The translations under genes were made by a program, and so were the position numbers. A model generated the notes under the pieces. The model ran no database searches, had not been told where the DNA came from, and saw nothing but the letters and a program-made list of their open reading frames with translations. Positions 9,257 to 18,987 of a stretch of DNA of 64,000 bases are shown piece by piece; the stretch's first letter is position 1, and the number at the start of each line of letters is the position of its first letter. The stretch spans positions 1 through 64,000 of the forward strand of contig JAKFVT010000001.1 in NCBI GenBank assembly GCA_021732005.1. Reading direction: 5' to 3'. The DNA is from Mycobacterium sp. (lineage in GTDB: Bacteria; Actinomycetota; Actinomycetes; Mycobacteriales; Mycobacteriaceae).

Positions 9257-9456
9257 CACAATGCGACAGGGCGGCCCCGAGCAGGGCTGTCCTCTACACC
9301 CAGCGAAGCGCGGCCGAGCACTTCGCCGCGATAGTTCATCCCGCTCGGAAGGTGGCCAGCCATTGACGTGGCACCTATCGCGTCGCGCGCTGCCAGCCTT
9401 CTTGGGCATCTTCGGAGTTCGTTCCCTCTCCAGGGTTGCACCGTAGGGTCAGGGGA

Positions 9457-10857
9457 ATGGTTTCGCGGCTGCGTCTCTTAGTGACCCGGCGAGCCGGTGT
9501 GCGGGCACGAGCGGCCGCAACGGCGGCCGCCGTCGTGGCCCTGGCCCTGGTCACAGGAGGAGTGGCCCAGGTGGTGCTGCTGGAGCGCTCGCTGCGCTCA
9601 GCTGCGGAAGCGACGGCGTTGGAGCAGACTGAACACGTCGCAGCGCGACTGGCTCCCGATGGTCCAGCGGAGGCGGTGCGCGAACTCCGCTCCGCACTGG
9701 ATCTGGTACAGGTTCTCGACGCCAGCGGGGCGATGGTCGCTGCCAGCGCGCCGCTTGTGGGGCAAATGCCGCTGAGCAGCGCCCGACCGGTTCCCGGTGG
9801 GGTCGTGACGGAGGAGATCGTTTCACCGGCTATCGACCCCGACGACACGCTTATCGTCGCGGTGCGCGGGATCATGACGCCCGACGGTCCTCGGACGGTG
9901 CTGGCCGCCGTCCCCCTGAATGGGGTCGATAGCAGCGTGAGAACAGCGGAACACCTGCTCTGGCTAGGTGTGCCGGCACTGGTGTTGGTAACCGCGCTGG
10001 CCACCTTCGCCGCGACCGGGCGCGCACTGCGACCCGTCGAGGCGATCCGGGCCCGCGTTGCCGCCATGTCAGACCGCGACCTCAACCAGCGAGTCCCGGT
10101 GCCTGCCACCCGGGACGAGATCGGGCGGCTCGCGGCGACGATGAACGCACTGCTAGCCCGACTACAAGGGGCCCAGAGCGTGCAACGGCAGTTCGTCGCC
10201 GACGCTAGCCACGAACTCCGTAGCCCCTTGGCCACCATCACCGCCGGCCTGGACCTGGTGCACAGTCGTGACGACCGGGACGCCGCGCGGCTGACGGCCA
10301 TGCGGGAAGAGGCGCAGCGCCTCGATCGGATCATCGGCGATCTGCTGCTGTTGGCCCGAGCCGACGAGCGCGGACTCTTGCCGCGCAGCGACGACGTCGA
10401 TCTCGACGAACTGGTGTACACAGAGCAGCTGCGGCTGCGCGAGATCAGCACTTTCCAGATCGATGTCGACGTCGTCGCGATCCGGATCTGCGGAGACCGG
10501 CCGAAGCTGGCACGGATGCTCCGCAACCTCGTCGACAACGCCCTACGGCACAGCAACGGCCGGATCGCTATCCGGCTACGACCAGAAGCCGGTGGAGCAA
10601 TCCTGGAGGTCGCCGACGACGGTCCCGGCGTCCCGGTTGCGGACCGCGAGCGGATCTTTACCCGGTTCGTGCGGCTCGATACAGCGCGCGATCGCGCGGC
10701 TGGCGGCACCGGGCTGGGGTTGGCGATCGTTGCCGAAGTGGTCGCCGCGCACGGCGGCCTGGTGGAGGTCCTCGACAATCCGGGCGGGGGCGCACTGTTT
10801 CACGTGCGGCTGCCCGGTCGGCCTCCGTCCGGCACACGGTCAACAAGCATGCGGTAA
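9457..10857 (+). CDS. two-component sensor histidine kinase (partner gene displaced)
   Basis: The product is 466 residues from ATG 9457. It has a membrane helix near residues 12-35, an extracytoplasmic domain, a second helix (LLWLGVPALVLVTALATFAA), HAMP, the H-box ADASHELRSPLATI, the N-box (LRNLVDNALRH), the G1 motif DDGPGVP and GTGLGLAIV. No response regulator is adjacent. Instead, its 3' end runs into a degraded minus-strand copy of the 3' end of the response regulator gene at 12330-13022. The 12.3-kb regulator is preceded by a fragment of this kinase's 3' end. The two are therefore probably the surviving halves of a duplicated convergent kinase/regulator pair and may still signal to each other. 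Confidence 0.9.
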   Translation: MVSRLRLLVTRRAGVRARAAATAAAVVALALVTGGVAQVVLLERSLRSAAEATALEQTEHVAARLAPDGPAEAVRELRSALDLVQVLDASGAMVAASAPLVGQMPLSSARPVPGGVVTEEIVSPAIDPDDTLIVAVRGIMTPDGPRTVLAAVPLNGVDSSVRTAEHLLWLGVPALVLVTALATFAATGRALRPVEAIRARVAAMSDRDLNQRVPVPATRDEIGRLAATMNALLARLQGAQSVQRQFVADASHELRSPLATITAGLDLVHSRDDRDAARLTAMREEAQRLDRIIGDLLLLARADERGLLPRSDDVDLDELVYTEQLRLREISTFQIDVDVVAIRICGDRPKLARMLRNLVDNALRHSNGRIAIRLRPEAGGAILEVADDGPGVPVADRERIFTRFVRLDTARDRAAGGTGLGLAIVAEVVAAHGGLVEVLDNPGGGALFHVRLPGRPPSGTRSTSMR

Positions 10858-10985
10858 CGACGCCGTGGAGAGTCGCGATGCATGCGGGGGTGACCGGCCG
10901 GGATCTCGTTCGCGCGACGTGGGTTCGCATCGCCCGCTCAGTGCGGATCCCACACAGCGTCGAGGATGTCGCCCTTGCAAAGTCG
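10845..10985 (-). pseudogene. 3' remnant of an OmpR-family response regulator
   Basis: The minus strand encodes CKGDILDAVWDPH, matching MRKGDILDAVWDPH in the intact regulator at 12330-13022. A 30-nt stretch at 10950-10980 is identical to 12484-12514. The similarity continues through the gene's 3' end into the last codons of the adjacent kinase, with a deletion in between. Upstream coding sequence is missing, so no product is expected. Confidence 0.75.
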
Positions 10986-11029
10986 CCTGACCGCGCGTCG
11001 TGCCGTCTTGTCTCCGGAGTCGATTCGTG

Positions 11030-11365
11030 CCTGCCACGGCAACAGCGCCGACGTGCTGCCCGGCAGCGGCGCCGCGCTTTCTCCACCAACGTCATGATGT
11101 TCGGAATCTGTTACTGGGAAGTGGATCTCGGCGGACGACGATCCGCACACGCCGGCTTCGACGAGCGCCGACCGATGCGAACCCGGCCCGACTTCCGGTG
11201 TTCCCCCAGGCCGACCGCCCCGCGCAGGCTCCCGAGGAATGGGAGCCCGGGGCTCCTGGACCACCTCTACGTGAGTTTCGCCAACGTGGTTGGCGTTTTC
11301 CCACCGACACGATGCCGCTGACCCGACGCGCAAGGCGATGATGGCCATGAAGTCACCGACCGCAA
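11030..11365 (+). pseudogene. frameshifted remnant of a DUF1345-like membrane protein
   Basis: Three plus-strand frames together reproduce the C-terminal part of the intact membrane protein at 31147-31896. The first block is VLPGSGAAL then TNVMMFGICYWEVDLGG (intact copy TNIIVFGIWYWETDLGG). Next, in a shifted frame, is LLDHLYVSFANVV. Finally comes DTMPLTRRA. Several indels and the lack of the first half make it a pseudogene. Its orientation is opposite to that of the intact copy. Confidence 0.75.
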
Positions 11366-11504
11366 GCTCGCGGGCGTCCAACAACGTTGGTAGACAGCGC
11401 AATCAGGTGATGCGGCCTAACGGTGGCAAACCGCGTGCTGCACTTCGCTGCCGGACATGGGAGTGTGGCGACTCTGCGGCGGGAATCATAGGCCCGGCAA
11501 TTCC

Positions 11505-11990
11505 TCAAGAGTCGTCAGTGCCGTTGTGCGCCTGCAGCTGTTCGTTCCACGTCGACTTGGCGCCGGAGTCGCCGATACGGTAGACCTGCACCGTCGCGGC
11601 CCCACTCGCCAGCACCACCACCGCGGTGATCAACCACACTGCGACCGGTTTCAGCGTGCGGTTTCGTGACTCGCGAACGTGAACGAATGCCAGCAACGCA
11701 ACCGCGACCAGCAGCGCCGATGAGAAGTACAGCAGCGTGTCGCCGAGCTCCGTGTGGGTGTTCAGCGCCGGAGAGTCACCAACCCGATGCTCCAGCCATT
11801 CGCCGGCACTGGTGGTCAACGGAGTCAGGACCACAGTGATCAGTGCTAGCGCAACGACAAACCATATCAATCGCTTTCGTGCCGCCCGCCATATCGCACA
11901 CACCACGGCCAGCGCCGCGGTCAACGGCACAAGAACGACGATGAAATGGACGAGCAACACATGCGCCGGAAGCCCGTTGAATGTTGACAT
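11505..11990 (-). CDS. DUF2231-like membrane protein
   Basis: The product is 161 residues from ATG 11990, chosen because AGGAG sits about six nt upstream; the frame runs further upstream without support. There are four hydrophobic segments (LVHFIVVLVPLTAALAVVCA, FVVALALITVVLTPL, LLYFSSALLVAVALLAFV, AVWLITAVVVLASG). The early FNGLPAHVLLVHF segment with its histidines, and the GEWLEHR and HTELGD elements, match what I know of DUF2231 proteins, which may bind heme or metal between helices. The function is unknown. It lies inside the segment flanked by the duplicated kinase/regulator junction. Confidence 0.8.
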   Translation of the reverse strand: MSTFNGLPAHVLLVHFIVVLVPLTAALAVVCAIWRAARKRLIWFVVALALITVVLTPLTTSAGEWLEHRVGDSPALNTHTELGDTLLYFSSALLVAVALLAFVHVRESRNRTLKPVAVWLITAVVVLASGAATVQVYRIGDSGAKSTWNEQLQAHNGTDDS

Positions 11991-12150
11991 TGAATCTCCT
12001 GAAGACACGATTGAACCGACTGGGACCAAGCACTCTGTGCGGAGCAAGTCGTAGCTTGCCTACCAGCTCGCCGCCGTTCCGATCAGATGGTCGATGCCAA
12101 ACATGACCGCCCGCGCAATACCCACATTCGACGATGTTGCGCACGGGTCA

Positions 12151-12275
12151 AGAAAAAGCGTCCCGATCAGTTCGACGGACTATCTACGTATGGTTTCCTC
12201 CAGTCCTTCTGCGAGCGGCCAGCTTTCGGGCCGGCCCGAATCGCAGCATGTCGGCACCGGCCTGAAGAAATGCTG
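12151..12275 (-). repeat. decayed copy 1 of the aquaporin 5' end and upstream region
   Basis: This segment aligns with 13811-13940 (the intact aquaporin start and its upstream DNA) and with 16356-16483. Shared blocks include ccgatcagttc, the gcatg/catgattcctc start region and gtcggcaccggcctgaag. All three copies lie in the same orientation. Only the intact one continues into an aquaporin gene. Confidence 0.65.
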
Positions 12276-12283
12276 AGCGATAC

Positions 12284-12340
12284 TCTCGACACTCCGGGCG
12301 GGCGCGCTGTTCCGCGTGCGGCTGCCCGCTCAGCCCTCGG
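12284..12340 (+). pseudogene. 3' fragment of a histidine kinase gene
   Basis: This segment matches 10771-10827, the end of the second histidine kinase gene (LDNPGGGALFHVRLPG there). Reading continues directly into the 3' end of the minus-strand regulator gene, as it does at the other copy. The rest of the kinase is missing. Confidence 0.7.
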
Positions 12341-13022
12341 CCGCGACAGGCTCAGCCAGCATCAGGTAACCCGCGCCGCGGACGGTCGTGATGTATCCGA
12401 CCTGACCGGCCGGGATCGCGGTCTTGCGACGCAGGTATCCGACGTAGACCTCGACGATGTTCACATCACCCTCGTAATGCGGGTCCCACACAGCGTCGAG
12501 GATGTCGCCCTTGCGCATCGCCTGGCCGGCATTGCGCATCAAGAACTCCAGCAACCCAAACTCGCGGCCGGTCAGCGACAACGCCTCATCCCCCCGGCAG
12601 ACCCGATGCACCGCAGGATCCAGGGTCAGCTCGCCGACCACCAGCACGCTCGGCCGCGCATGCACCCCGCGCCGTTGCAACGCCCGCAGCCGAGCCAGCA
12701 ACACCACGAACGAGAACGGCTTGGTCAAGTAGTCGTCGGCGCCAAGGTCGAACGCGTCGGCCTCGTCGTACTCACCGTCCTTCGCGGTCAACATCAGCAC
12801 CGGCGTCCACACCTGCGCCGCACGCAATGCCTGCAGCACGCGGTAGCCCGACAGACCGGGAAGCATGATGTCCAGCACGACCACATCGAAGGTTCGGTTG
12901 GTCGCCGCCCACAACCCATCAGGACCGGTGTGCTGCACCTCGACGCTGTGACCTTCCTCAGCGAGGCCGTCGCGGATCGTCTCTGCCAGTCGCAGCTCGT
13001 CTTCCACCAGCAGCACCCGCAC
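12330..13022 (-). CDS. OmpR-family response regulator
   Basis: The product is 230 residues from GTG 13022, with an in-frame TAG a few codons upstream. The receiver domain has VEDE, the phospho-acceptor Asp in VVLDIMLPG, LTAKD and the Lys in YLTKPF. The DNA-binding winged helix carries LTGREFGLLEFLMRN, VEVYVGYLRRK and VRGAGYLML. No intact kinase gene is adjacent. The convergent kinase fragment at its 3' end, and the reciprocal arrangement at 9457-10985, point to the second kinase as its probable cognate partner. Confidence 0.92.
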   Translation of the reverse strand: MRVLLVEDELRLAETIRDGLAEEGHSVEVQHTGPDGLWAATNRTFDVVVLDIMLPGLSGYRVLQALRAAQVWTPVLMLTAKDGEYDEADAFDLGADDYLTKPFSFVVLLARLRALQRRGVHARPSVLVVGELTLDPAVHRVCRGDEALSLTGREFGLLEFLMRNAGQAMRKGDILDAVWDPHYEGDVNIVEVYVGYLRRKTAIPAGQVGYITTVRGAGYLMLAEPVAAEG

Positions 13023-13186
13023 GACGTCAGCCTAAAACCGCAACGGCGGGGTAGGGCGCCGGGCAGCCGAGGTGACGGGGATGATCACGATCTCCTCCGC
13101 GTCGATGTCCTCCGCCTTCCCTGCCCGGTGCCGGATAGTGGCACCGAGGATCGTCCATCCCTCTGGAACGCCGTACACCCACATCA

Positions 13187-13858
<672 letters not shown>

Positions 13859-13991
13859 TCAGCTCTGTCTGCGAACGGCCGGAGGTGGTCCGCCGCCAAT
13901 CAGAGCGTGCCGACACCGGCCTGAAGGAATGCTTAACGCGACCACCGGACCCGGCTGTTGTGATGGATCACACGGATTTCCCGCCGTTCCT

Positions 13992-14705
13992 TCAGATTCC
14001 CGATACATGAGCGAGTTGGCCGACTGCCGCCGTGATCGCCATCGCCAGTCCGCCCCCGATCACGACCCGCAGGGCGGGGCGGGCCACCGTCGTGCCGGCG
14101 GCTTTGGCCCCGAGGATGCCGGCACAGGCGAGGCCGACAAAAGTCACTGCCACCACAAGCCAGATGCGGGCAGTCCCATTCGGGCCGAGCAGCCCCAGGA
14201 ACGGAATAAGGCCACCTACCAAGAAGCTGACTGCTGAGGCGGCCGACGCCTGCAGAGGACGCGCGGCCGTGGTCTCGGTGTGGCCGAGTTCGTCGCGCAG
14301 ATGCGCTTCCAATGGACCTGATTCGTGCAGAGCCACCGCCACCTGTTGTGCCAGCGCAGTGGGCAATCCGCGTGCTTCGTAGATACCGACTAGTTCCCTC
14401 AGTTCGTCCTCGGGATTGGTCGCCAATTCGCGTTCCTCCATGGCGCGATCGGCCTTCTCCACGTCGACCTGGGAGCTCACCGACACGTATTCGCCCGCCG
14501 CCATCGCCATCGATCCCGCGGCCAGGCCGGCCAGCCCGGCGGTGAGAACCGTACTGGTGGAGGCACCGCTCGCGGCGACGCCGACCATCAGGCTCGCAGT
14601 CGACACTAGGCCGTCATTGGCACCGAGGACCGCAGCGCGCAGCCAGCCCGCACGGCCGGCGGTGTGACGCTCGAAATGGGGATTGACTGCTTCGAAGAAA
14701 GCCAC
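13992..14705 (-). CDS. VIT1/CCC1-family Fe/Mn transporter
   Basis: The product is 237 residues from ATG 14705. It has the family's start (VNPHFERHTAGRAGWLRAAVLGANDGLVS), a GAGEYVSVSSQ-like helix (AAGEYVSVSSQVD), a central acidic helical metal-binding region (about residues 85-145, with several Glu and His) and two C-terminal membrane helices. VIT/CCC1 proteins move ferrous iron or manganese across membranes. The neighbouring ferritin-like lipoprotein fits an iron-handling or oxidative-stress context. The first codons of this gene are duplicated in decayed form at 8387-8424. Confidence 0.88.
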   Translation of the reverse strand: MAFFEAVNPHFERHTAGRAGWLRAAVLGANDGLVSTASLMVGVAASGASTSTVLTAGLAGLAAGSMAMAAGEYVSVSSQVDVEKADRAMEERELATNPEDELRELVGIYEARGLPTALAQQVAVALHESGPLEAHLRDELGHTETTAARPLQASAASAVSFLVGGLIPFLGLLGPNGTARIWLVVAVTFVGLACAGILGAKAAGTTVARPALRVVIGGGLAMAITAAVGQLAHVSGI

Positions 14706-15004
14706 GAAACACCTCTTTCATTACTTGAAGGGTCGAACTTGGGGCCGTGCCTACGGAACATCAGATGGCACCCACTGCGCCACCAGCGATCACGACCAGC
14801 TGGATTCGTCGGAGAATGCCAGCGCGGCCGCTCCCATAGAACATCAGGCCTTCGAGTACCAGTTCAATAGAGGGCGGCCAACATCGGGTCGCGTTGTGAT
14901 CAACGCGGGGAGTCCAGCGTCGCGGCCCAATTCGTGATCGTCGTCGCCCAACTGGGAATTGAACACCCTCGCTGCATCCGCACGGGACGCGCCGGCGCGG
15001 ATCT
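14706..15004. other. gene-poor segment with a remnant of a small membrane protein
   Basis: The only recognisable item is 14770-14815, whose minus strand reads RRIQLVVIAGGAVGA. A related stretch (RIQLVVIAAGTFGAAVH) is at 8498-8545. It looks like the start of a small membrane protein whose remainder is gone. Nothing else here is supported. Confidence 0.45.
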
Positions 15005-15290
15005 GCCCTCCAACGAGCGCACAAACCGTACCGCCGCCCGGCAGCGTCGTGCTGCTCGGCGACGATCACGGCTTGCCGGGCTTCTCCGTCGCTGGCCCCG
15101 AAGTTCCGGTAGTCCAACGCGGGCGCCGTCATCGCCCGCGCGGAAAACGCCTTCGCATACTTGGGAAGGCCGAGCCGTCTGGTCCCGCTGCCGCCGCGTC
15201 CCATCACCACGCACGGCAGGTTGTCGTTGCCAGCTTCAGGCCGTGCTGGTCTGCGCCGCACCGCGCACCGGCGCAATCGAAGAACACTTT
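15005..15290 (-). pseudogene. degraded alpha/beta-hydrolase gene fragment
   Basis: The minus strand encodes PCVVMGRGGSGTRRLGLPKY and then LDYRNFGASDGEARQ, a clear match to the N-terminal third of the intact hydrolase at 24466-25383 (PCVVMGHGGSGTKRLGLPKY, FDYRRFGGSGGAPRQ). The preceding residues (VFFDCAGARC) match in a shifted frame. The nucleophile region and C-terminus are absent, so it is non-functional. Confidence 0.8.
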
Positions 15291-15366
15291 GCGGGGCACA
15301 ACCACTACCTCGCAATCTGGCCCGGCCAGTTCGTCGTTCTGCGGGCATGGCGTCTGAAACCAGCGG

Positions 15367-16308
15367 TCACGATGCGGTCAGCGAGTCCTTGAAGGCTTGC
15401 GCATGCTTCTTCTCGTCACCGGAAATTTCTCGGAACAGGCTGGCGGCCTGCGGATTTCCCGCCTGATCAGCCTGTCGAGCGTAGTCGGGATACATGACGT
15501 CCTCTTCGTGCTGTTCGCCGGTGATCGCGTCTTTGAGATTCACATTGGTATCGGCGGCGACCAGCCCGGCCAGTCCCGCCAATTCTGCAAAGTGCTCGTT
15601 CAACTCGACATCAGCGGTGTTGGTGAACAGTTGCGCGACAGCGGTGTTGCCGCTGCTGCGGGCTTGATCGGCGTACCGCATGTACTTGGCGTAGGCGAAC
15701 GCCTCACCCTGCATCGCCGTGCGTAGATTAGCCAGCGTCGCTCCTGAGGATCGCGCGGGACCTGCCGCAATCGCCACTGGCGCGGCCGGCTGACCCACCG
15801 GCACCGTCGCAGCAGGGCCCGAACCAGTGACCGCGGTCAACGCTGTCGTGAAGCCCTTCAGGTGGGCCGCCTCATCGGCGGCGATATTGGTGAACAACGC
15901 CGCAGCGGCCGGGTTGTTGTCGGCTGTGGCTTGCTTCGCGAAACCCGGGTACATGGTGTCGACCTCGTTGGTCTCGCCACTGATAGCATCACGCAGGTTC
16001 GCGGCGACGTCACCGCCCAAGCCGATCAGATCGGCCTCTCGCGCAAAATGATCCGACAGCTCGGTTTGGGAGGCGCTGGTGAACTCCTGCGCCGGCCGGA
16101 CCCGCCCGGACTGCTGCGCCTGGGCGGCATAAGCCAGATACTTCGCGTGCGCCAGCGCCTCACCGTGCATCGCTGACAACGCGTTGGCACGCGTGGAATC
16201 GGCGAGCTGCGAACTGGCTTGCGGGGCCGCGTCGCTCGAACACGCCGTGACCGGCGCGAGCAACACAGCTGTGCACGTCACCGCCAGCAAAGGCTTTCCA
16301 TATCGCAT
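15367..16308 (-). CDS. lipoprotein with two ferritin-like (rubrerythrin-type) domains
   Basis: The product is 313 residues from ATG 16308, with AGAGGAG six nt upstream; the frame extension to 16395 is a remnant of the aquaporin start and is not used. The signal peptide ends in LLAPVTAC, a probable lipobox. The mature protein contains two homologous four-helix units. Each has a GEALAHAKY/GEAFAYAKY helix, an ELSDHFAREADLIG/ELNEHFAELAGLAG helix, and a late DEAAHLKGF/DEKKHAQAF helix whose Glu and His residues fit diiron binding. Rubrerythrin-type proteins reduce peroxide or handle iron. An exported, tandem-duplicated version next to a VIT transporter suggests an envelope iron or peroxide role. 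Confidence 0.82.
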   Translation of the reverse strand: MRYGKPLLAVTCTAVLLAPVTACSSDAAPQASSQLADSTRANALSAMHGEALAHAKYLAYAAQAQQSGRVRPAQEFTSASQTELSDHFAREADLIGLGGDVAANLRDAISGETNEVDTMYPGFAKQATADNNPAAAALFTNIAADEAAHLKGFTTALTAVTGSGPAATVPVGQPAAPVAIAAGPARSSGATLANLRTAMQGEAFAYAKYMRYADQARSSGNTAVAQLFTNTADVELNEHFAELAGLAGLVAADTNVNLKDAITGEQHEEDVMYPDYARQADQAGNPQAASLFREISGDEKKHAQAFKDSLTAS

Positions 16309-16355
16309 CAGAACTCCTCTTGAATGGCCCACCGCAGGCAGCGGGTGAGCACCAG

Positions 16356-16483
16356 AAAGAAACGTTCCGGTCCGGTCAACGACGAATTTGCGCACGATTC
16401 CTCAGCTTCTACGAACGGCCGGGGGTGGTCCGCCGCGAATTGCAGCATGTCGGCACCGGCCTGAAGGAATGCTGAACGCCTCG
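16356..16483 (-). repeat. decayed copy 3 of the aquaporin 5' end and upstream region
   Basis: The minus strand reads MRKFVVDRTGTF (intact aquaporin [12 protein letters not shown]), then diverges. Upstream DNA matches the aquaporin promoter region (cacgattcctcag, gtggtccgccgc, gtcggcaccggcctgaaggaatgct). It sits directly before the ferritin-like lipoprotein gene and might now supply that gene's promoter. Confidence 0.7.
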
Positions 16484-16530
16484 GCGCCCCCTAGCGCCGG
16501 GCCCGATGAAATGCCCTGGTTACGGCGGCC

Positions 16531-16656
16531 CTACGGTTCGTGTCGGCCTGGCGCCTGGTGATCGTGGACGGTGTCGGGTTGCGCCGTGTCGGCGGGGGTG
16601 AAGTGGTTCTCTTCTTCTTGCAGGAGTAGCAATGCATACAGCCCGTAGGGGCAGGC
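16531..16656 (-). pseudogene. 3' remnant of a hemerythrin-domain gene
   Basis: The minus strand encodes YGLYALLLLQEEENHFT, matching the C-terminus of the hemerythrin domain fused to the P-type ATPase at 21952-24321 (YGLHALLRLHFAQEEENYFT). Three residues are missing, including the metal-ligand His equivalent. No upstream portion is recognisable. Confidence 0.7.
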
Positions 16657-16808
16657 GCGCGCCTCGGAGGGGGGCCGTCCCTGACCTGCAGTGATTGTGA
16701 TCACATCGACGGATCGCCGGCGCACCTGTCGGGATGGTTCGGCACCAACTGCGCCCGGGCAGCGCGGCGATCGCCCACAACCTGCTGCGTGAGGTCGTGC
16801 AGATGACC

Positions 16809-16910
16809 CGCCCGCGCCAGCGACGCCACCGCAGAGTTGAGGCCACGCACCCACGGCAGCGGGCTCGATGCGCATGTGCGGTTCGCGCGCCCGCGACCCT
16901 AGCCGAGGGC
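16809..16910 (+). repeat. near-perfect copy of the first histidine kinase gene's 3' end
   Basis: These 102 nt match 8272-8373 with two mismatches by my count. They include the last 31 codons and the stop of that kinase. No kinase sequence precedes it, so the copy is non-coding. The remaining DNA between 16309 and 17161 shows no supported gene. Confidence 0.85.
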
Positions 16911-17161
16911 TATGCGGTCGTACCCCGGACGATCCGACCGCCAGCCACTGCCCGGAGCCGGCACCGCGTGCGGGGCGCAGATCGGTAATTCGGTTACGGG
17001 CCGAAGGGAGTTGCACCCGTAGGCCTCGCATGACGGCAACGACTTCGTGCATCCGAGAACACGACATCGAGCCCACCGGCCGCCGAGCGGGGATGTCGCC
17101 ACCCGCAATGCCCGGCGGACGATCGCACCATGATGATGACCCGATTTGAGAGCAGGTGCAT

Positions 17162-18058
17162 CTAGGGCACAGCCGCGGCGGCGGCGATGAGAATCTCCTC
17201 GGCGTGTGAGAAGACAACCATGTGACCCTCGCTCGGGTATTCGATGAGATCCGCCACGGGGATGCGGCGGGCCAGATCACGCGCATGATGCAGCGGGACG
17301 CGGTCATCGAGCCCGCCGTGGTATAGATCCACCGGAACGCGAATGTCGTTGGGGCGAAAGCCCCACGGTGTTGCGATGATCTCCCAGTCAAGCACCTGTC
17401 CGCGCACGCCCTGCCGAAATGCCAGCGCGAACGAGTCGGCCAGGCTGTCCCGAACACACGCGTCTGCGGCGACGCGGCGGTCTACCTCGGGCAGCGCCGC
17501 CATCATGCCCCGATACACCGTCCCGGGCCGAAAGCGATCAGCAGTGACGACTGAACTGACGAGGCAGCGTGCCAGCAGCGGGGCGCGGCGGGCGAGGATC
17601 ATGGTGCGCGCCTCGCCGCGGTTCATGCCGGCGAGCGCGCCAGGCCGATCCAGCGGTCCCAGCGCACTGACGAGTGCCGCGCGGCTGATTCGGTCCGGCA
17701 ATGCCACGCAGCAGGCCGCGGCATACGGTCCTCCACCGGAGGTGCCGAGCACGGCGAAACCGTCCAAGCGGAGTGAATCAGCAAGGGCGCGAACGTCATC
17801 GGGCCAGTCGAGCAGCGCGCGACCTGGTTGCGGGTCAGAGAAGCCGACGCCCGGACGGTCAACAGTAATGCGTCGCACTTGCGCCTCTGCGAGTTTGGCG
17901 TGGTCGATCGCGTCGCCCAGGCTCGAACTGGGTAGACCACGGAACTCCAGCACCGGTCGGCCCGTGCGGGCGCCCCACTCCGTATAGGAAACCCTGCGAC
18001 CGTCCGCGAGTGTGACGCAGCCGCGCCTCGCATCCGGGTCGCACCCCGGCGGGATCAC
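17162..18058 (-). CDS. alpha/beta-hydrolase
   Basis: The product is 298 residues from ATG 18058, overlapping the upstream hydrolase gene by 4 nt. The nucleophile elbow is GTSGGGP (about residue 108), the acid is probably in GGLDDRVP and the histidine in EGHMVV near the end. An early LEFRGLPSSS segment would form the oxyanion region, and VDRPGVGFSDP is typical of the fold. The substrate is unknown. Coupling to a second alpha/beta-hydrolase suggests a shared pathway. No signal peptide is visible. Confidence 0.85.
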   Translation of the reverse strand: MIPPGCDPDARRGCVTLADGRRVSYTEWGARTGRPVLEFRGLPSSSLGDAIDHAKLAEAQVRRITVDRPGVGFSDPQPGRALLDWPDDVRALADSLRLDGFAVLGTSGGGPYAAACCVALPDRISRAALVSALGPLDRPGALAGMNRGEARTMILARRAPLLARCLVSSVVTADRFRPGTVYRGMMAALPEVDRRVAADACVRDSLADSFALAFRQGVRGQVLDWEIIATPWGFRPNDIRVPVDLYHGGLDDRVPLHHARDLARRIPVADLIEYPSEGHMVVFSHAEEILIAAAAAVP

Positions 18059-18987
18059 GTACTGCTCTTCAGGCGCGGCTGTTCGACGTCAAGGCGCGTG
18101 ATCAGCGCGGCGATCCGGGTGAGGACCAGAGGCAGGCACTCGTTGAACAGAAGGTGGTGATCAGTGTCGAACACCACCAGCTCTTTGGCAGGGGCCGCGA
18201 TACGCGCGAAGACCTTCTGTGTGTAGTCGAAGCTGAACAACGGGTCGCCCCGACCGGCGACAACCGCAATCGGACATGTGATCGTGCCATCGCGCACGGC
18301 GCTCATGTCGACGGTGAACAGGTCGGCCAGAAAAGCAAGCGGGTAGGCGGTCAGGCTCAGCGGGTCCATCAAGAATTGCTCGGCAGTCCAGGGCTCACGG
18401 CATACCCGAGCTATGTCGAGGTAGACGCTGAACCGGATTGGTAGGCGGGGCAAGAGCATGGCCAGCACCCGTAGGCCTCGCACTAACGGGCGGTACGCAC
18501 CTTGTAGGAAAGTCGGGAACCGCGACACCGTGATAGAAGCGGGGAGTTCGGGATCGAGGATATTATGGGCCACCACGCCGGCGAGCTCGGGGTCGCGCGT
18601 AGCGACGATCATCGCCAGCACACCGCCTTGACTGGAGCCCACGACAACGGGGCAACGCCCGAATCTCACGCGCGCCCATGCTGTCGCGTCGAGCGCGTTG
18701 GCGACCAGACTTTCCAAACGCAGGACCCGCCCAACGCGCGGGCTCTTGCCATGCCCCTCGAGATGAACCCCCACGACGTTAATGCCTTGGGCGGCAAGCG
18801 CGTCGCAGAACTCCTCGTAGAACAGCGGGTGTGTCATGGTGCCGGGCAGGAACACCGCCACCGGGCCACCTGACCGACCGTGCCACACCGATAGCACTAT
18901 CGGTATGCCTGAGGAGGTGATTGTCACCTCCTCGTAGCGTTCGGGGTGCTCAACCTCATTGCGCAGCCGCTGATCTCTGTCGCGCAT
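18055..18987 (-). CDS. alpha/beta-hydrolase (serine hydrolase)
   Basis: The product is 310 residues from ATG 18987; upstream in-frame sequence to 19086 lacks support. The oxyanion-hole region is FLPGTMTH, the nucleophile is in VGSSQGG, a later Asp is in AGRGDPLFS and the His in DTDHHLLF. The cap region between about residues 150 and 235 is hydrophobic. The stop overlaps the ATG of the next hydrolase gene. The divergent APC permease gene begins about 165 nt away, so promoters probably share that gap. The substrate is unknown. Confidence 0.83.
   Translation of the reverse strand: MRDRDQRLRNEVEHPERYEEVTITSSGIPIVLSVWHGRSGGPVAVFLPGTMTHPLFYEEFCDALAAQGINVVGVHLEGHGKSPRVGRVLRLESLVANALDATAWARVRFGRCPVVVGSSQGGVLAMIVATRDPELAGVVAHNILDPELPASITVSRFPTFLQGAYRPLVRGLRVLAMLLPRLPIRFSVYLDIARVCREPWTAEQFLMDPLSLTAYPLAFLADLFTVDMSAVRDGTITCPIAVVAGRGDPLFSFDYTQKVFARIAAPAKELVVFDTDHHLLFNECLPLVLTRIAALITRLDVEQPRLKSST

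Noticed and set aside
9375..10778. 467-codon minus-strand frame antisense to the second histidine kinase
   Set aside because: Ser/Arg/Thr-rich low-complexity translation; the plus strand has all kinase motifs.
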